Assembly: GCA_020852965.1 (NCBI GenBank)
Contig: JADYZV010000192.1
Span: 1 to 50,183, forward strand
Direction of reading: 5' to 3'
Origin: Pirellulaceae bacterium
GTDB lineage: Bacteria; Planctomycetota; Planctomycetia; Pirellulales; Pirellulaceae
DNA: 50,183 bases
The position numbers and the translations under genes were made by a program. This document shows positions 8,911 through 16,501 of this stretch, piece after piece; positions within the stretch are counted from its first letter, which is position 1; each line of letters starts with the position of its first letter. The notes below the pieces were generated by a model. It was not told where the DNA came from, did not search any database, and was given only the letters and a program-made list of their open reading frames with translations.

Positions 8911-8955
8911 CCCTGATTCTGCCGGCTCCCCAGTTCGGCTCAGTGCAGAATCTGG
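8911..8955. other. imperfect stem-loop between convergent genes
   Basis: CCCTGATTCTGC pairs with GCAGAATCTGGG with one mismatch. It lies between the convergent HD and aldo/keto reductase genes. No T-run follows on either strand, so a Rho-independent terminator is only a possibility. Nothing else is seen in the gap 8855-9050. Confidence 0.4.
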
Positions 8956-9050
8956 GAGGCAGAGTAAGTGAAAACAACCCCGCGCAAAGGCGCAGAGCTT
9001 GCAAAGAATTCATTTCATCCCGCTATACTCTTCGACTGCAGGCCTTAGAG

Positions 9051-10013
9051 TTAGGCTTCGGATTCGGATTCGGGTATGTCCAACTGTCGAAGGTCTTCCT
9101 CGGTCAGCGACAACTGAACAGCCTGCTCGAAAGCGTCCAAGTGATTCGCCTTGGTAGCACTGACGATGGGAGCGCTCACGTCTGGATTGTGCATGACCCA
9201 GGCAATGGCGACTGCGGCGGGCTGGACGCTGTGACGCTTGGACACCTGCTCGAGCACTTGCAGCAATGCTGGGCCACGGGGGCTGTCAAGGTACTCTTGG
9301 ACGGCACCGCCGCGTTGGCTTTGCTCGATGTCTAATTTGCTTTTGTATTTGCCGCTGAGAAAACCTCGGGCAAGTGCGAAATAGGTGATGACTCCCAAAC
9401 CGTGCTGCCGAGCCAACGGAGCATAGTCGCGCTCGAACTCTCGGCGCGCGAACAGATTGTATTCGGGTTGCAACACGCTGTAAGAAGTCAGCTTGGCATG
9501 TCGACTCGTCTGCAGCGATTCTTCAATCCGTTCGACGGAAAGATTCGAGGCACCGATATTGCGGACCTTACCCGATTGCACCAGTTGCTCGTAGGCTCGA
9601 AGCGTCTCCTCGGGCTGAGTTCGCTCGTCGTCGAAGTGCGAAAAATACAAATCGATATGATCGGTCTGCAAACGTCGCAGCGAGTCCTCGCACGCCTGGG
9701 CAATATACTTTGCCGAGAGGTCCTTGTGGCCTTGCCCCATGTCGTAACCGACTTTGGTAATCAACGTAATCGACTCGCGATTTTGACGCGCGGCCATCCA
9801 ACGCCCGATGATCGATTCCGACTCACCACCACTATGGCCTGGCACCCACCGCGAATAGGCGTCGGCCGTGTCGATAGCGGTAAGGCCGCGACCGTGCAAA
9901 TCGTCTAGCATTTCGACCGAGGCAGCCTCGTCGAGCGTCCAGCCGAAGACGTTGCCACCAAATACAATTGGAGGGATATGCAAATTGGTTGGTCCGAGTT
10001 GTTTTCGTTGCAT
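9051..10013 (-). CDS. aldo/keto reductase
   Basis: A 320-residue aldo/keto reductase. The catalytic tetrad is visible: Asp and Tyr in TAIDTADAYSRW, Lys in LITKVGYD and His in YFSHFDD. The C-terminal cofactor region has the usual PAAVAIAWVMHNPDVSAPIVSATKANHLD stretch. It probably reduces aldehydes or ketones with NADPH in the cytoplasm. The start at 10013 (MQRKQLGPTNL) is preferred over longer in-frame starts because GGAGAGAAATC precedes it and family members begin near here. The C-terminal PESESEA comes from a short GAATCC tandem. The physiological substrate cannot be read. Confidence 0.93.
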   Translation of the reverse strand: MQRKQLGPTNLHIPPIVFGGNVFGWTLDEAASVEMLDDLHGRGLTAIDTADAYSRWVPGHSGGESESIIGRWMAARQNRESITLITKVGYDMGQGHKDLSAKYIAQACEDSLRRLQTDHIDLYFSHFDDERTQPEETLRAYEQLVQSGKVRNIGASNLSVERIEESLQTSRHAKLTSYSVLQPEYNLFARREFERDYAPLARQHGLGVITYFALARGFLSGKYKSKLDIEQSQRGGAVQEYLDSPRGPALLQVLEQVSKRHSVQPAAVAIAWVMHNPDVSAPIVSATKANHLDAFEQAVQLSLTEEDLRQLDIPESESEA

Positions 10014-10074
10014 GATTTCTCTCCAGCAAATGGATTGATAGCCGTCCACGAGTATAACAAACGCGTCGTGTGCC

Positions 10075-10212
10075 GCTCCGACAGTCCTTGTTCTGCGATA
10101 GTCGTGGACCGCTCCGTCGGTCCATGTTTCTCGCGGTAGGCCAATCGATTGCGTCACCCTCTCGGTGACTATCAAGCAACTGGTCGGCGGAGCGATCAGC
10201 GACTACATGCAC
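10075..10212. repeat. short inverted repeats between two minus-strand genes
   Basis: GTGGACCGCTCCGTCGGTCCATG (10104-10126) contains GGACCG...CGGTCC arms, and GTCGGCGGAGCGATCAGCGACTA lies ~70 bp further on. These look like parts of yet another intergenic repeat family, but only one clear copy of each is present, so the call is tentative. Confidence 0.35.
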
Positions 10213-10220
10213 TGAATTGT

Positions 10221-10874
10221 TTACTGGACCAAACAGAATTCGAGGTGTGCTTTGACGGCTGGCCATTCGCTGGCGATCACTGAATAACAACACGTGTCCC
10301 GTAGTGAACCGTCGCGGTGATGCTGGTGATTGCGCAATACGCCATCGAGTTTAGCCCCTAAGCGTTCGATGGCTCGACGGCTGGCGCGATTGAGAAATGA
10401 AGTGCGAAACTCGACGGCGATACAATCCAACGTCTCGAACGCGTGTTGCATCAATAGCAACTTGCACTGGGTATTGAGTGCTGTGCGATGCACGCGCTGA
10501 GCGTACCAGGTCGAACCGATTTCAACGCGGCAATTGGCCGGGTCGACGTTCATAAAGGTGGTCATCCCGACTGGAATGTGCTGATCATCGAGTACGGCAA
10601 AGGGTAGCATCGACCCTTGTGACTGGAGTCGTAAGCGTCGCTGGACTTCGGCTGACATATCAGCCGGTGCGGGAACCGAGGTGTACCACAACTTCCATAG
10701 CTCGCCGTCGACTGCGGCTTCCGCCAGCGCGGCAGCATGAGCTTCGGTTAGCGGTTGAAGCGTCGCATGTTGCCCAGAGAGCGTGACGGGGGTTAGCCAA
10801 TCGTCTGACGCAGCCGTTGGAGCTGGCGCCGAGCCATCAACTATTGCCTGCGTTTGGCTTTGAATTGGCTTCAT
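10221..10874 (-). CDS. GNAT acetyltransferase (RimJ/RimL-like)
   Basis: A 217-residue protein of the Acetyltransf_3 type. It shows LSGQHATLQPLTEAHAAALAEAA near the N-terminus, PFAVLDDQHIPVGMTTFMNVDPANCRVEIGSTWYAQRVHRTALNTQCKLLLMQHAFE in the core (acetyl-CoA binding strand and helix) and RTSFLNRASRRAIERLGAKLDGVLRNHQ near the C-terminus. Relatives acetylate N-termini of ribosomal proteins or small molecules; the target here is unknown. The first ~25 residues are Ala/Ser-rich and probably disordered. It lies upstream of the aldo/keto reductase on the same strand with a 207-bp gap, so co-transcription is uncertain. Confidence 0.88.
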   Translation of the reverse strand: MKPIQSQTQAIVDGSAPAPTAASDDWLTPVTLSGQHATLQPLTEAHAAALAEAAVDGELWKLWYTSVPAPADMSAEVQRRLRLQSQGSMLPFAVLDDQHIPVGMTTFMNVDPANCRVEIGSTWYAQRVHRTALNTQCKLLLMQHAFETLDCIAVEFRTSFLNRASRRAIERLGAKLDGVLRNHQHHRDGSLRDTCCYSVIASEWPAVKAHLEFCLVQ

Positions 10875-11040
10875 ACATACGAGCCTCGGGAGAAGTCGAA
10901 AATTGCGAAACCTAATCGGATTGCGAATTTTGACAACAATTGTACTGGAAAGGTATACTCAATATAGGCCGCAGAGCGAATTGCAAGCATGTTTTGGTTC
11001 GACAACACTGGACCGTCTAAGACGAATCTCGGAGAATACG

Positions 11041-11253
11041 ATGAACGAAGCGAACATGCGCGAGTTTTTGAACGCGAAACCATTCGAGCCGTTCCGAGTC
11101 GTCATGTCCAGCGGACAATCTCACTTGGTCAAGCATCCTGAGAATGTTGTATTGACGAAAACCAAGATCGTCATTGTCGATCCGGAGCTCGATAGTGTAG
11201 CCATCTGTGCGCTTCTGCACGCAACCAGCGTCGAAACCCAGAAAGCCGCATAG
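11041..11253 (+). CDS. small conserved protein, 70 aa
   Basis: An ATG at 11041 is preceded by CGGAGAATACG. The product begins MNEANMREFLNAKPFEPFRV and continues with SSGQSHLVKHPENVVLTKTKIVIVDPE. I recall similar short proteins (a REFLNAKPFEPF segment, then a strand pattern with HPE and LTK) as common in planctomycete genomes, with no known function; this is memory, not a search. It is soluble and probably a small mixed alpha/beta fold. An in-frame upstream start at 10903 is rejected because the Shine-Dalgarno sequence and the conserved N-terminus are at 11041. It is divergent from the GNAT gene. Confidence 0.75.
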   Translation: MNEANMREFLNAKPFEPFRVVMSSGQSHLVKHPENVVLTKTKIVIVDPELDSVAICALLHATSVETQKAA

Positions 11254-11295
11254 CGTTGCGAGCAAAGAGAGCGCGACAGGTGAAGGTGCCAAACG

Positions 11296-11329
11296 AAAAA
11301 ACCCGCAAATCCTAATGAAATTGCGGGTT
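11296..11329 (-). terminator. Rho-independent terminator of tRNA-Ser
   Basis: Read on the minus strand, AACCCGCAA pairs perfectly with TTGCGGGTT across a 12-base loop and is followed by a run of T. It lies 33 bases beyond the 3' end of the tRNA-Ser gene. Confidence 0.85.
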
Positions 11330-11361
11330 CTTGCGATGTAGTGCGCGCGGTTTGCGAAGAG

Positions 11362-11441
11362 CGGAGGGCACGGGAGTCGAACCCGCAACTGTTGCCAGCG
11401 ACTGATTTCGAATCAGCTTCCTAACCATTCGGTTACCCTCC
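11362..11441 (-). tRNA. tRNA-Ser (anticodon CGA)
   Basis: The minus strand folds as a class II tRNA. The acceptor stem is GGAGGGT/GCCCTCC with discriminator G; the anticodon arm is GCTGA-TTCGAAA-TCAGT with anticodon CGA; the variable arm is long (CTG-GCAA-CAG); the T arm is GCGGG-TTCGACT-CCCGT. The D stem is weak, with only two clear C-G pairs. CCA is not encoded. It reads UCG serine codons. Confidence 0.93.
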
Positions 11442-11691
11442 TCATGATCTCTGTCTATTTTCACCAATCCAAGCCGTTTGGGCAAGTCCAGGTGTCTTAA
11501 TTCGTAACCGTTCACAGAGTTCGTTGCTAAAGTGCCTCGTTGTGCCCACGAATCACGCAAATGGGCGCGAATACCGACAGTTCTCGATATCTCTCAACAC
11601 GAAAACCTTCAACAACACGAAAACCATCAACGAGCTTTGCTATCTTACATCCGTAGCGTTCAGCACGTCATTCTAAGCGATTGAGATACGC

Positions 11692-11731
11692 AAAAAGGCC
11701 GATGATTCGCCAAGCGAGCCACCGGCCTTTT
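11692..11731 (-). terminator. Rho-independent terminator of pnp
   Basis: On the minus strand AAAAGGCCG pairs with CGGCCTTTT and continues into TTTTTG. It sits 56 bases after the pnp stop codon. The rest of the 345-bp gap to tRNA-Ser holds only a short direct repeat (CAACACGAAAACC, twice, near 11600). Confidence 0.85.
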
Positions 11732-11786
11732 AGGTTGAGCGGACGGCACACGGAGTTGTGCCTGCTACCGTTTTACAGTTGCGCGA

Positions 11787-14069
11787 TTAGCGTCGGCCGC
11801 GACCGCCACCGCCGCCGCCACTGCTTCGGCCGCCACCGCCGCCGCTGCGACCACGATCAGGGCCACGTCCACCGCCGCCACGCGACTCGAAGCGTCCGCC
11901 ACGGTCACCACCGCGATCTGGAGCTCGTTCGGGGCGTTCGCGTGGCTCGTCACCTTCTTCGGCCCCAGCGAACTCATCTTCAATACCGAGCTCCTCTAAG
12001 GCGCGACGACGGCTGAGCTTCACACGATCTTGCTCGTCGATGTCGATGACGATGACCTTCATCGGGTCGCCAACTTTACAAATGTCATCCACGGTGGCCA
12101 CGTAGCCAGTCGAAAGTTCACTGATGTGAACCAGACCATCGCGTCCGGGCAGGATTTCTACAAACGCTCCAAAGTCGCGAACGCTGCTGACGGTGCCGTC
12201 GTAGATCTTGCCGATTTGCGCCGTCGCCGTGCAGGCTTCAACGCGAGCCAATGCGGCTTTGGCGGCATCCCCATTCATGGCAGCGACGACTACCGTACCG
12301 TCATCGTCCACGTCGATGGTCGCACCGGTATCCTCTTGGATGGCGCGAATGTTCTTGCCACCAGGGCCGATCAACAAACCGATCTTGTCAGAGTCGATCT
12401 TGGTTCGCAATAGTCGTGGAGCATAACGGCTGGTCTCGGTGCGCGGGCGCGGAATAGCCGTGATCATCTTGCGCAAGATTTCCATCCGCGCTTCACGCGC
12501 CTGCTTGAGCGTGGCGCGAATGATCTCTTCACTGATGCCATCGATTTTCAGATCGAGCTGAATGCCGGTAACACCTTCTGGCGTTCCAGCGATCTTGAAG
12601 TCCATGTCGCCGAAGTGGTCTTCGTCACCGAGAATGTCGGTCAGTAGAACCCAGCGGTCCCCCTCTTTGACCAAGCCAATGCTGATACCAGCCACTGGAT
12701 TGGAGAGCGGTACACCAGCGGCCATCAAGCCGAGTGTGGCACCACACACGCTGGCCATCGACGACGAGCCGTTGGACTCGAGAATGTCGCTGATCACACG
12801 GATGGTATAGGGAAAATCCTCTGGATCTGGAATCACGGGCGCAACCGAACGCTCGGCCAAAGCTCCGTGCCCGATCTCGCGACGGCCGGGTCCGCGAATC
12901 GGACGGCATTCGCCCACCGACCAGGAGGGGAAGTTGTAGTCGAGCATGAATTTCTTGCTGTATTCTTCCACCAATCCGTCGACGCGTTGTTCGTCACGAC
13001 TGGTACCAAGTGTCACCGTTACGAGCGCTTGCGTCTCACCACGCTGAAAAACGGCCGAACCGTGCGTACGCGGCAGCAAGTCGGTTTCGCATTCGATATG
13101 CCGTAGGCTGGTATGATCGCGACCGTCGGGACGCGTACCGCCGAGGATAAGATCGCGGACCGCATGCGATTCGAGTTCGTGCCAAGCCGATGCAAAAGCG
13201 TTCTTACAGATTGCGCCCTCAGCATTGGGGTCGGGTATGAACTCAGCCAGCGCTTGTTCTTTCAAAGCAGACGTGGCTTCGGCGCGAGCCTGCTTACCGT
13301 CGGTTTGCTTGGCTGAACGATAGCGGTCGAAGTAGCTGGCCTTCAAGCGATCGAGCAGGCCATCGCTGGGAGGAGCTACAAACGTGCTGGGAGCTGGCCC
13401 AATGCGCTGAGCCAATTCTTGGATCAATCCGATAATATCCCGAACGACTCCATGGGCGAACACAATCGCTTCGGCCATCTCAGCTTCGGGCATTTCTTGG
13501 GCGAAGCCTTCGATCATCAAGATCGACTTCTCGCTTCCGGAGATGATCAGGTCCAATTCACTTTCTTCCAACTGTTCGCTGGTTGGGAATGCAAGCAGTT
13601 GACCATCGACCTTGGCCACGCGCACCGATGCCAAATGCCCTTGGACTGGGAGCGAGCTAAGCGCCAGACAGGCGGCAGCTCCGTTCATGGCCAATATATC
13701 GCCGTCATTTTGCAAATCGCTACTGAGCACGATGCTTTGAATCTGCACTTCGTCATTAAAGCCCTTGGCAAACATCGGGCGAATCGGGCGGTCCATCAAC
13801 CGGCTGGTGAGCGTCTCTTTGGTAGTCGGTCGACTTTCGCGCTTCAAGAAGCCTCCGGGGAATTTTCCAGCAGCAGACATCCGCTCGCGGTAATCGCAAG
13901 TCAGCGGGAAGAAGTCGATCCCGGGTCTCGATGGGCCAGTTGCTACCGCCGTCAATACAACCGAGTCGCCATACTGCACAATCACACACGCCTCAGCCTG
14001 TTTGCCCAATTGTCCCGTTTCGAAAGACAAAACCTGAGGACCAATTTTCTTTTCTACTCGTACTTTCAC
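11787..14069 (-). CDS. pnp: polynucleotide phosphorylase
   Basis: A 760-residue PNPase, which degrades RNA 3'-5' with phosphate and can add tails. Two RNase PH-like halves are present (residues ~1-230 and ~310-545), including GRTSFETG-like GPQVLSFETGQLGKQA at the start, FFPLTCDYRERMSAAGKFPGG, and GTRPDGRDHTSLRHI at the second half. A KH domain follows (IGLLIGPGGKNIR, ~560-620), then an S1 domain (GKIYDGTVSSVRDFGAFVEI, ~628-698). The last ~60 residues are an acidic linker followed by an Arg/Gly-rich tail, probably disordered and RNA-binding; that tail is longer than in the E. coli enzyme. The start is GTG at 14069, preceded by AGGAAAAG. It lies downstream of rpsO, as in many bacteria. Confidence 0.97.
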   Translation of the reverse strand: MKVRVEKKIGPQVLSFETGQLGKQAEACVIVQYGDSVVLTAVATGPSRPGIDFFPLTCDYRERMSAAGKFPGGFLKRESRPTTKETLTSRLMDRPIRPMFAKGFNDEVQIQSIVLSSDLQNDGDILAMNGAAACLALSSLPVQGHLASVRVAKVDGQLLAFPTSEQLEESELDLIISGSEKSILMIEGFAQEMPEAEMAEAIVFAHGVVRDIIGLIQELAQRIGPAPSTFVAPPSDGLLDRLKASYFDRYRSAKQTDGKQARAEATSALKEQALAEFIPDPNAEGAICKNAFASAWHELESHAVRDLILGGTRPDGRDHTSLRHIECETDLLPRTHGSAVFQRGETQALVTVTLGTSRDEQRVDGLVEEYSKKFMLDYNFPSWSVGECRPIRGPGRREIGHGALAERSVAPVIPDPEDFPYTIRVISDILESNGSSSMASVCGATLGLMAAGVPLSNPVAGISIGLVKEGDRWVLLTDILGDEDHFGDMDFKIAGTPEGVTGIQLDLKIDGISEEIIRATLKQAREARMEILRKMITAIPRPRTETSRYAPRLLRTKIDSDKIGLLIGPGGKNIRAIQEDTGATIDVDDDGTVVVAAMNGDAAKAALARVEACTATAQIGKIYDGTVSSVRDFGAFVEILPGRDGLVHISELSTGYVATVDDICKVGDPMKVIVIDIDEQDRVKLSRRRALEELGIEDEFAGAEEGDEPRERPERAPDRGGDRGGRFESRGGGGRGPDRGRSGGGGGRSSGGGGGGRGRR

Positions 14070-14616
14070 TTTTTCTTTTCCTATTCCAACAATACTTCAT
14101 ACAACTTAAAACACGATATCGCTCAATTCCCCAAAGTAGCAAGCTCACTCCGTGTGCCGCAGTCCACAGCAGGCAACGATTTCTCGCGTCTGCGGACGGA
14201 ACAAGGGATTCTGTATGCTACTTTTTGAACGCGTTACAAAATTTCCGTCAGACAATTTGCTTAATTCAATACGAAGATGCAAACTGACTGGGGTGGGAGC
14301 AGAGTAGGTCTAATCAAGACGAGTTGTCCCACCAGCCCGAGGCGAAATTCAGGCAAGTCTCTGTGGGCGTGGCATATCTGCTGGCCTCCCTCTCCCCGCG
14401 CCACATGCGTTGGAGTTTTCTCCACTCAGATCCTCAAGACGAGGCTCGCCACCGGGCAAGCCTTCGATATCTACTATCAAGAAAAGCGGTCAAAGCCAGT
14501 AGGCCTAACGACCCATCCCACCGACAAACCAATGAGCTGACAACCCAACGCACCGGTCCGAGCATGGGATCAACCCAGTACATCCGAACGATCGGCCTGC
14601 GGGCTGGCTGTCAAAG
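14070..14616. other. 547-bp gap between rpsO and pnp, no gene supported
   Basis: The frames here have biased, low-quality composition and no good start signal. The region may hold a promoter and leader for pnp. Autoregulatory RNase III hairpins precede pnp in E. coli, but I could not pick out a convincing long stem here. Confidence 0.5.
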
Positions 14617-14886
14617 CTATTTACGAATACCTAGTCGACCGATCAAATCCAGATAGCTCTGGGGATCGTGGCGACGAACGTAGTCGAGTAGGCTACGGCG
14701 ACGACTGACCATGCGCAACAGTCCGCGGCGACTAGCATAGTCCTTGGTCTTACCACGCATGTGTTCGGTCAAGTGATTGATACGCTTGGTCAAAATGGCG
14801 ATTTGGACCGCCGATGAGCCAGTATCACCGTCGGAAGTCTTGAATTCCGCGATAGCCTGTAACTTTAGTTCTTTCGTCGTTGTCAT
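14617..14886 (-). CDS. rpsO: ribosomal protein S15
   Basis: An 89-residue protein with the full S15 pattern: FKTSDGDTGSSAVQIAILTKRINHLTEHMRGKTKDYASRRGLL and SRRRSLLDYVRRHDPQSYLDLIGRLGIRK. It binds 16S rRNA in the small-subunit central domain. The start at 14886 gives the normal family length; a longer in-frame extension to 14979 is rejected. It is upstream of pnp on the same strand. Confidence 0.97.
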   Translation of the reverse strand: MTTTKELKLQAIAEFKTSDGDTGSSAVQIAILTKRINHLTEHMRGKTKDYASRRGLLRMVSRRRSLLDYVRRHDPQSYLDLIGRLGIRK

Positions 14887-15030
14887 AGCGTTCTTGCGAT
14901 ATCGGTTTCTGAATCGTCCCAAGTCAGTTCTTGACTTTCTATCAGTGGCAAATAATACCGCTTTTCGCCAATCCTGCAACCGGAGAATGGCCCCGAGGGG
15001 TGCAATCTGTCAATCCACACACTACGACGA

Positions 15031-15100
15031 GCGCTCTGTCCACATTTAAATAGAGGACAGTGGACGAGGCCCGCGAGTCCCGACGAGGCCCGCGAGTCCT
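15031..15100 (+). repeat. composite family B repeat
   Basis: GCGCTCTGTCCACATTTAAA is followed by GTGGACGAGGCCCGCGAGTCC and a second partial CGACGAGGCCCGCGAGTCC. The same order (TGCTCTGTCCACATTAAAA, then GTGGACGAGGTTACGAGTCC) occurs inverted at 42757-42807, so these are two copies of one longer element. The following 190 bp up to the Cys-rich gene are A/T-rich and probably contain its promoter. Confidence 0.7.
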
Positions 15101-15289
15101 TTGGATCGTCATCCGCCAAGGCCTCGGAATCTCACCCACTACAGCCAACCCCAACTTTGAGGATTGGCAAAGCACCAAATTAAATAATATTAAGCCTAAA
15201 AAGTACTTGACCAGCCAAAAAACGATTACTACAATCATCCCAAAGCACCTAGCTTCCCCCCCCTGATTCCCTTCCTTAGGAGAACATCC

Positions 15290-15664
15290 GTGAACAAGCT
15301 TTCCGTATTATCGCTGACGCTGGGATTAGCCGTATTGGCTGCGCCTATGGCTCAAGCTGGCATCCTTTCCAAACTGCGCGACGGCCGAAAATCGAGCCAA
15401 AGCGTGTGCTGCTGCGAACCTGTTCATGTAGTTTGCTGTGAACCGGCTCCTGTCTGTTGTGCACCGGCTCCTGTCTGCTGTGCACCGGCTCCTGTAGTTT
15501 GCTGTGAACCAGCACCTGTAGTTTGCTGCAAACCAGCTCCTGTAGTTTGTTGCGAGCCTGTAGTTTGTTGCGAGCCTGTTTGCTGCGAGCCTGTTTGCTG
15601 CGACGATCCCTGCGACAGCGGCAAACGCGGTGGCCTCTTGCAGAGACTTCGAAAGGGTCGCTAG
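15290..15664 (+). CDS. small secreted Cys/Pro-repeat protein
   Basis: A 124-residue protein starting at GTG 15290 with a strong TTAGGAGAACATCC ribosome binding site. Residues 1-23 are a signal peptide (LGLAVLAAPMAQAG). After a short basic segment (ILSKLRDGRK) come about nine units of Cys-Cys followed by Glu/Ala/Lys-Pro-Ala-Pro-Val, then shorter Cys-Cys-Glu-Pro-Val units. In all there are 22 cysteines, mostly in pairs. The C-terminus is basic and similar to the N-terminal basic segment (LLQRLRKGR). Early biochemical work described planctomycete cell walls as proteinaceous, rich in Cys and Pro and cross-linked by disulfides; a structural envelope role is inferred from that and is not shown. It has its own terminator, so it is monocistronic. 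Confidence 0.88.
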   Translation: MNKLSVLSLTLGLAVLAAPMAQAGILSKLRDGRKSSQSVCCCEPVHVVCCEPAPVCCAPAPVCCAPAPVVCCEPAPVVCCKPAPVVCCEPVVCCEPVCCEPVCCDDPCDSGKRGGLLQRLRKGR

Positions 15665-15765
15665 ACTCGTCAGTGCCACAAGGTTTGCGGTTAAGCAAAC
15701 TCGCGTTTCCAACGAAACCTAGCTGCTACAATCGAGGCTTGCAGCTCCATTCGCAGGCACCAATG

Positions 15766-15794
15766 AAAAGGCGTCCCCAAGGGACGCCTTTTTT
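15766..15794 (+). terminator. Rho-independent terminator
   Basis: AAAAGGCGTCCC pairs perfectly with GGGACGCCTTTT over a 3-base loop, followed by more T. It is about 100 bases after the Cys-rich gene. The symmetrical A and T runs could also stop transcription from the crcB side. Confidence 0.9.
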
Positions 15795-15928
15795 CGTTTC
15801 CAAACGCACAGCTTCGATAATCCTGAAGATGTTGCCGGGATAAACGATCGCGACAATACCGACGCTTGGTCAAACTCAAGAATAGGGCTCAAGAATAGGG
15901 ATTAGCATTCTGGCATAGCATGATCGGA

Positions 15929-16312
15929 TCAAGCGGGCATCGTTCGTGCCAGCCAAACACCGAGCGCCGCAGCCGCCAGCCCCAGCAGCACGTGGGCCGC
16001 GATGAGCCCAACGGTTCCGGCCACGCGGTCCGACTGCCACAATCGCAGAGAATCGAGCGCAAATGAACTGAATGTGGTCAATCCTCCCAACAATCCGATG
16101 CGAATTCCAATGGCCCCCCAATGTTCGGCCCACCCCCCCTGCGCAGACCATTGAGCCACGAAGCCGATCGCTAAGCAGCCGATCAAATTAGCGGTCAAGG
16201 TGGCTACAGGCAACCAAGCAGCGCCCGGAAGGGAAAAAACTAGCAATAGCGCGTATCTTGCCAGCGAGCCTGCCGCCCCACCTATCGCTACTGCCAAAAT
16301 TTCGCGAACCAT
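15929..16312 (-). CDS. crcB: fluoride ion channel CrcB/Fluc
   Basis: A 127-residue protein with four hydrophobic segments. Family signatures are present: GGAAGSLARY near the N-terminus, TANLIGCLAIGF in helix 2, and GLLGGLTTFSSFALDS in helix 3 (the Phe box and Na+-site region). Fluc proteins form antiparallel dimers that export fluoride. A single full-length copy suggests a homodimer. No fluoride riboswitch could be recognised upstream. It is divergent from the acetolactate synthase gene. Confidence 0.94.
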   Translation of the reverse strand: MVREILAVAIGGAAGSLARYALLLVFSLPGAAWLPVATLTANLIGCLAIGFVAQWSAQGGWAEHWGAIGIRIGLLGGLTTFSSFALDSLRLWQSDRVAGTVGLIAAHVLLGLAAAALGVWLARTMPA

Positions 16313-16501
16313 TGAGCAGTTCCTACAATCTATACCAGTGGAAACATTTGGGTCCAGCTCGGCTCAATTCAGAGTTGAGCTTTCGCCATTATTGCCTTAT
16401 TCTTAAAGGTTGAAGGCAAATGTTCCAATGGGCCTGAAAGGGTTATCGCCAAAAGGCAAATGCTGATATCAAGTTGTAACACAGCACTCGGAGAATCGAA
16501 A

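Noticed and set aside
8505-9335. Plus-strand frame of 276 codons overlapping two genes
   Set aside because: It overlaps the HD hydrolase in another frame and is antisense to the aldo/keto reductase, both clearly conserved.
13419-14228. Plus-strand frame of 269 codons across the pnp start
   Set aside because: It is antisense to strongly conserved PNPase sequence and has no protein-like pattern of its own.
14277-14656. Plus-strand frames between rpsO and pnp
   Set aside because: Short, opposite to the operon, without start signals or recognisable composition.
16313-16501. Fluoride riboswitch upstream of crcB
   Set aside because: I looked for the conserved GG-GATGG and pseudoknot segments on the minus strand and found no match.
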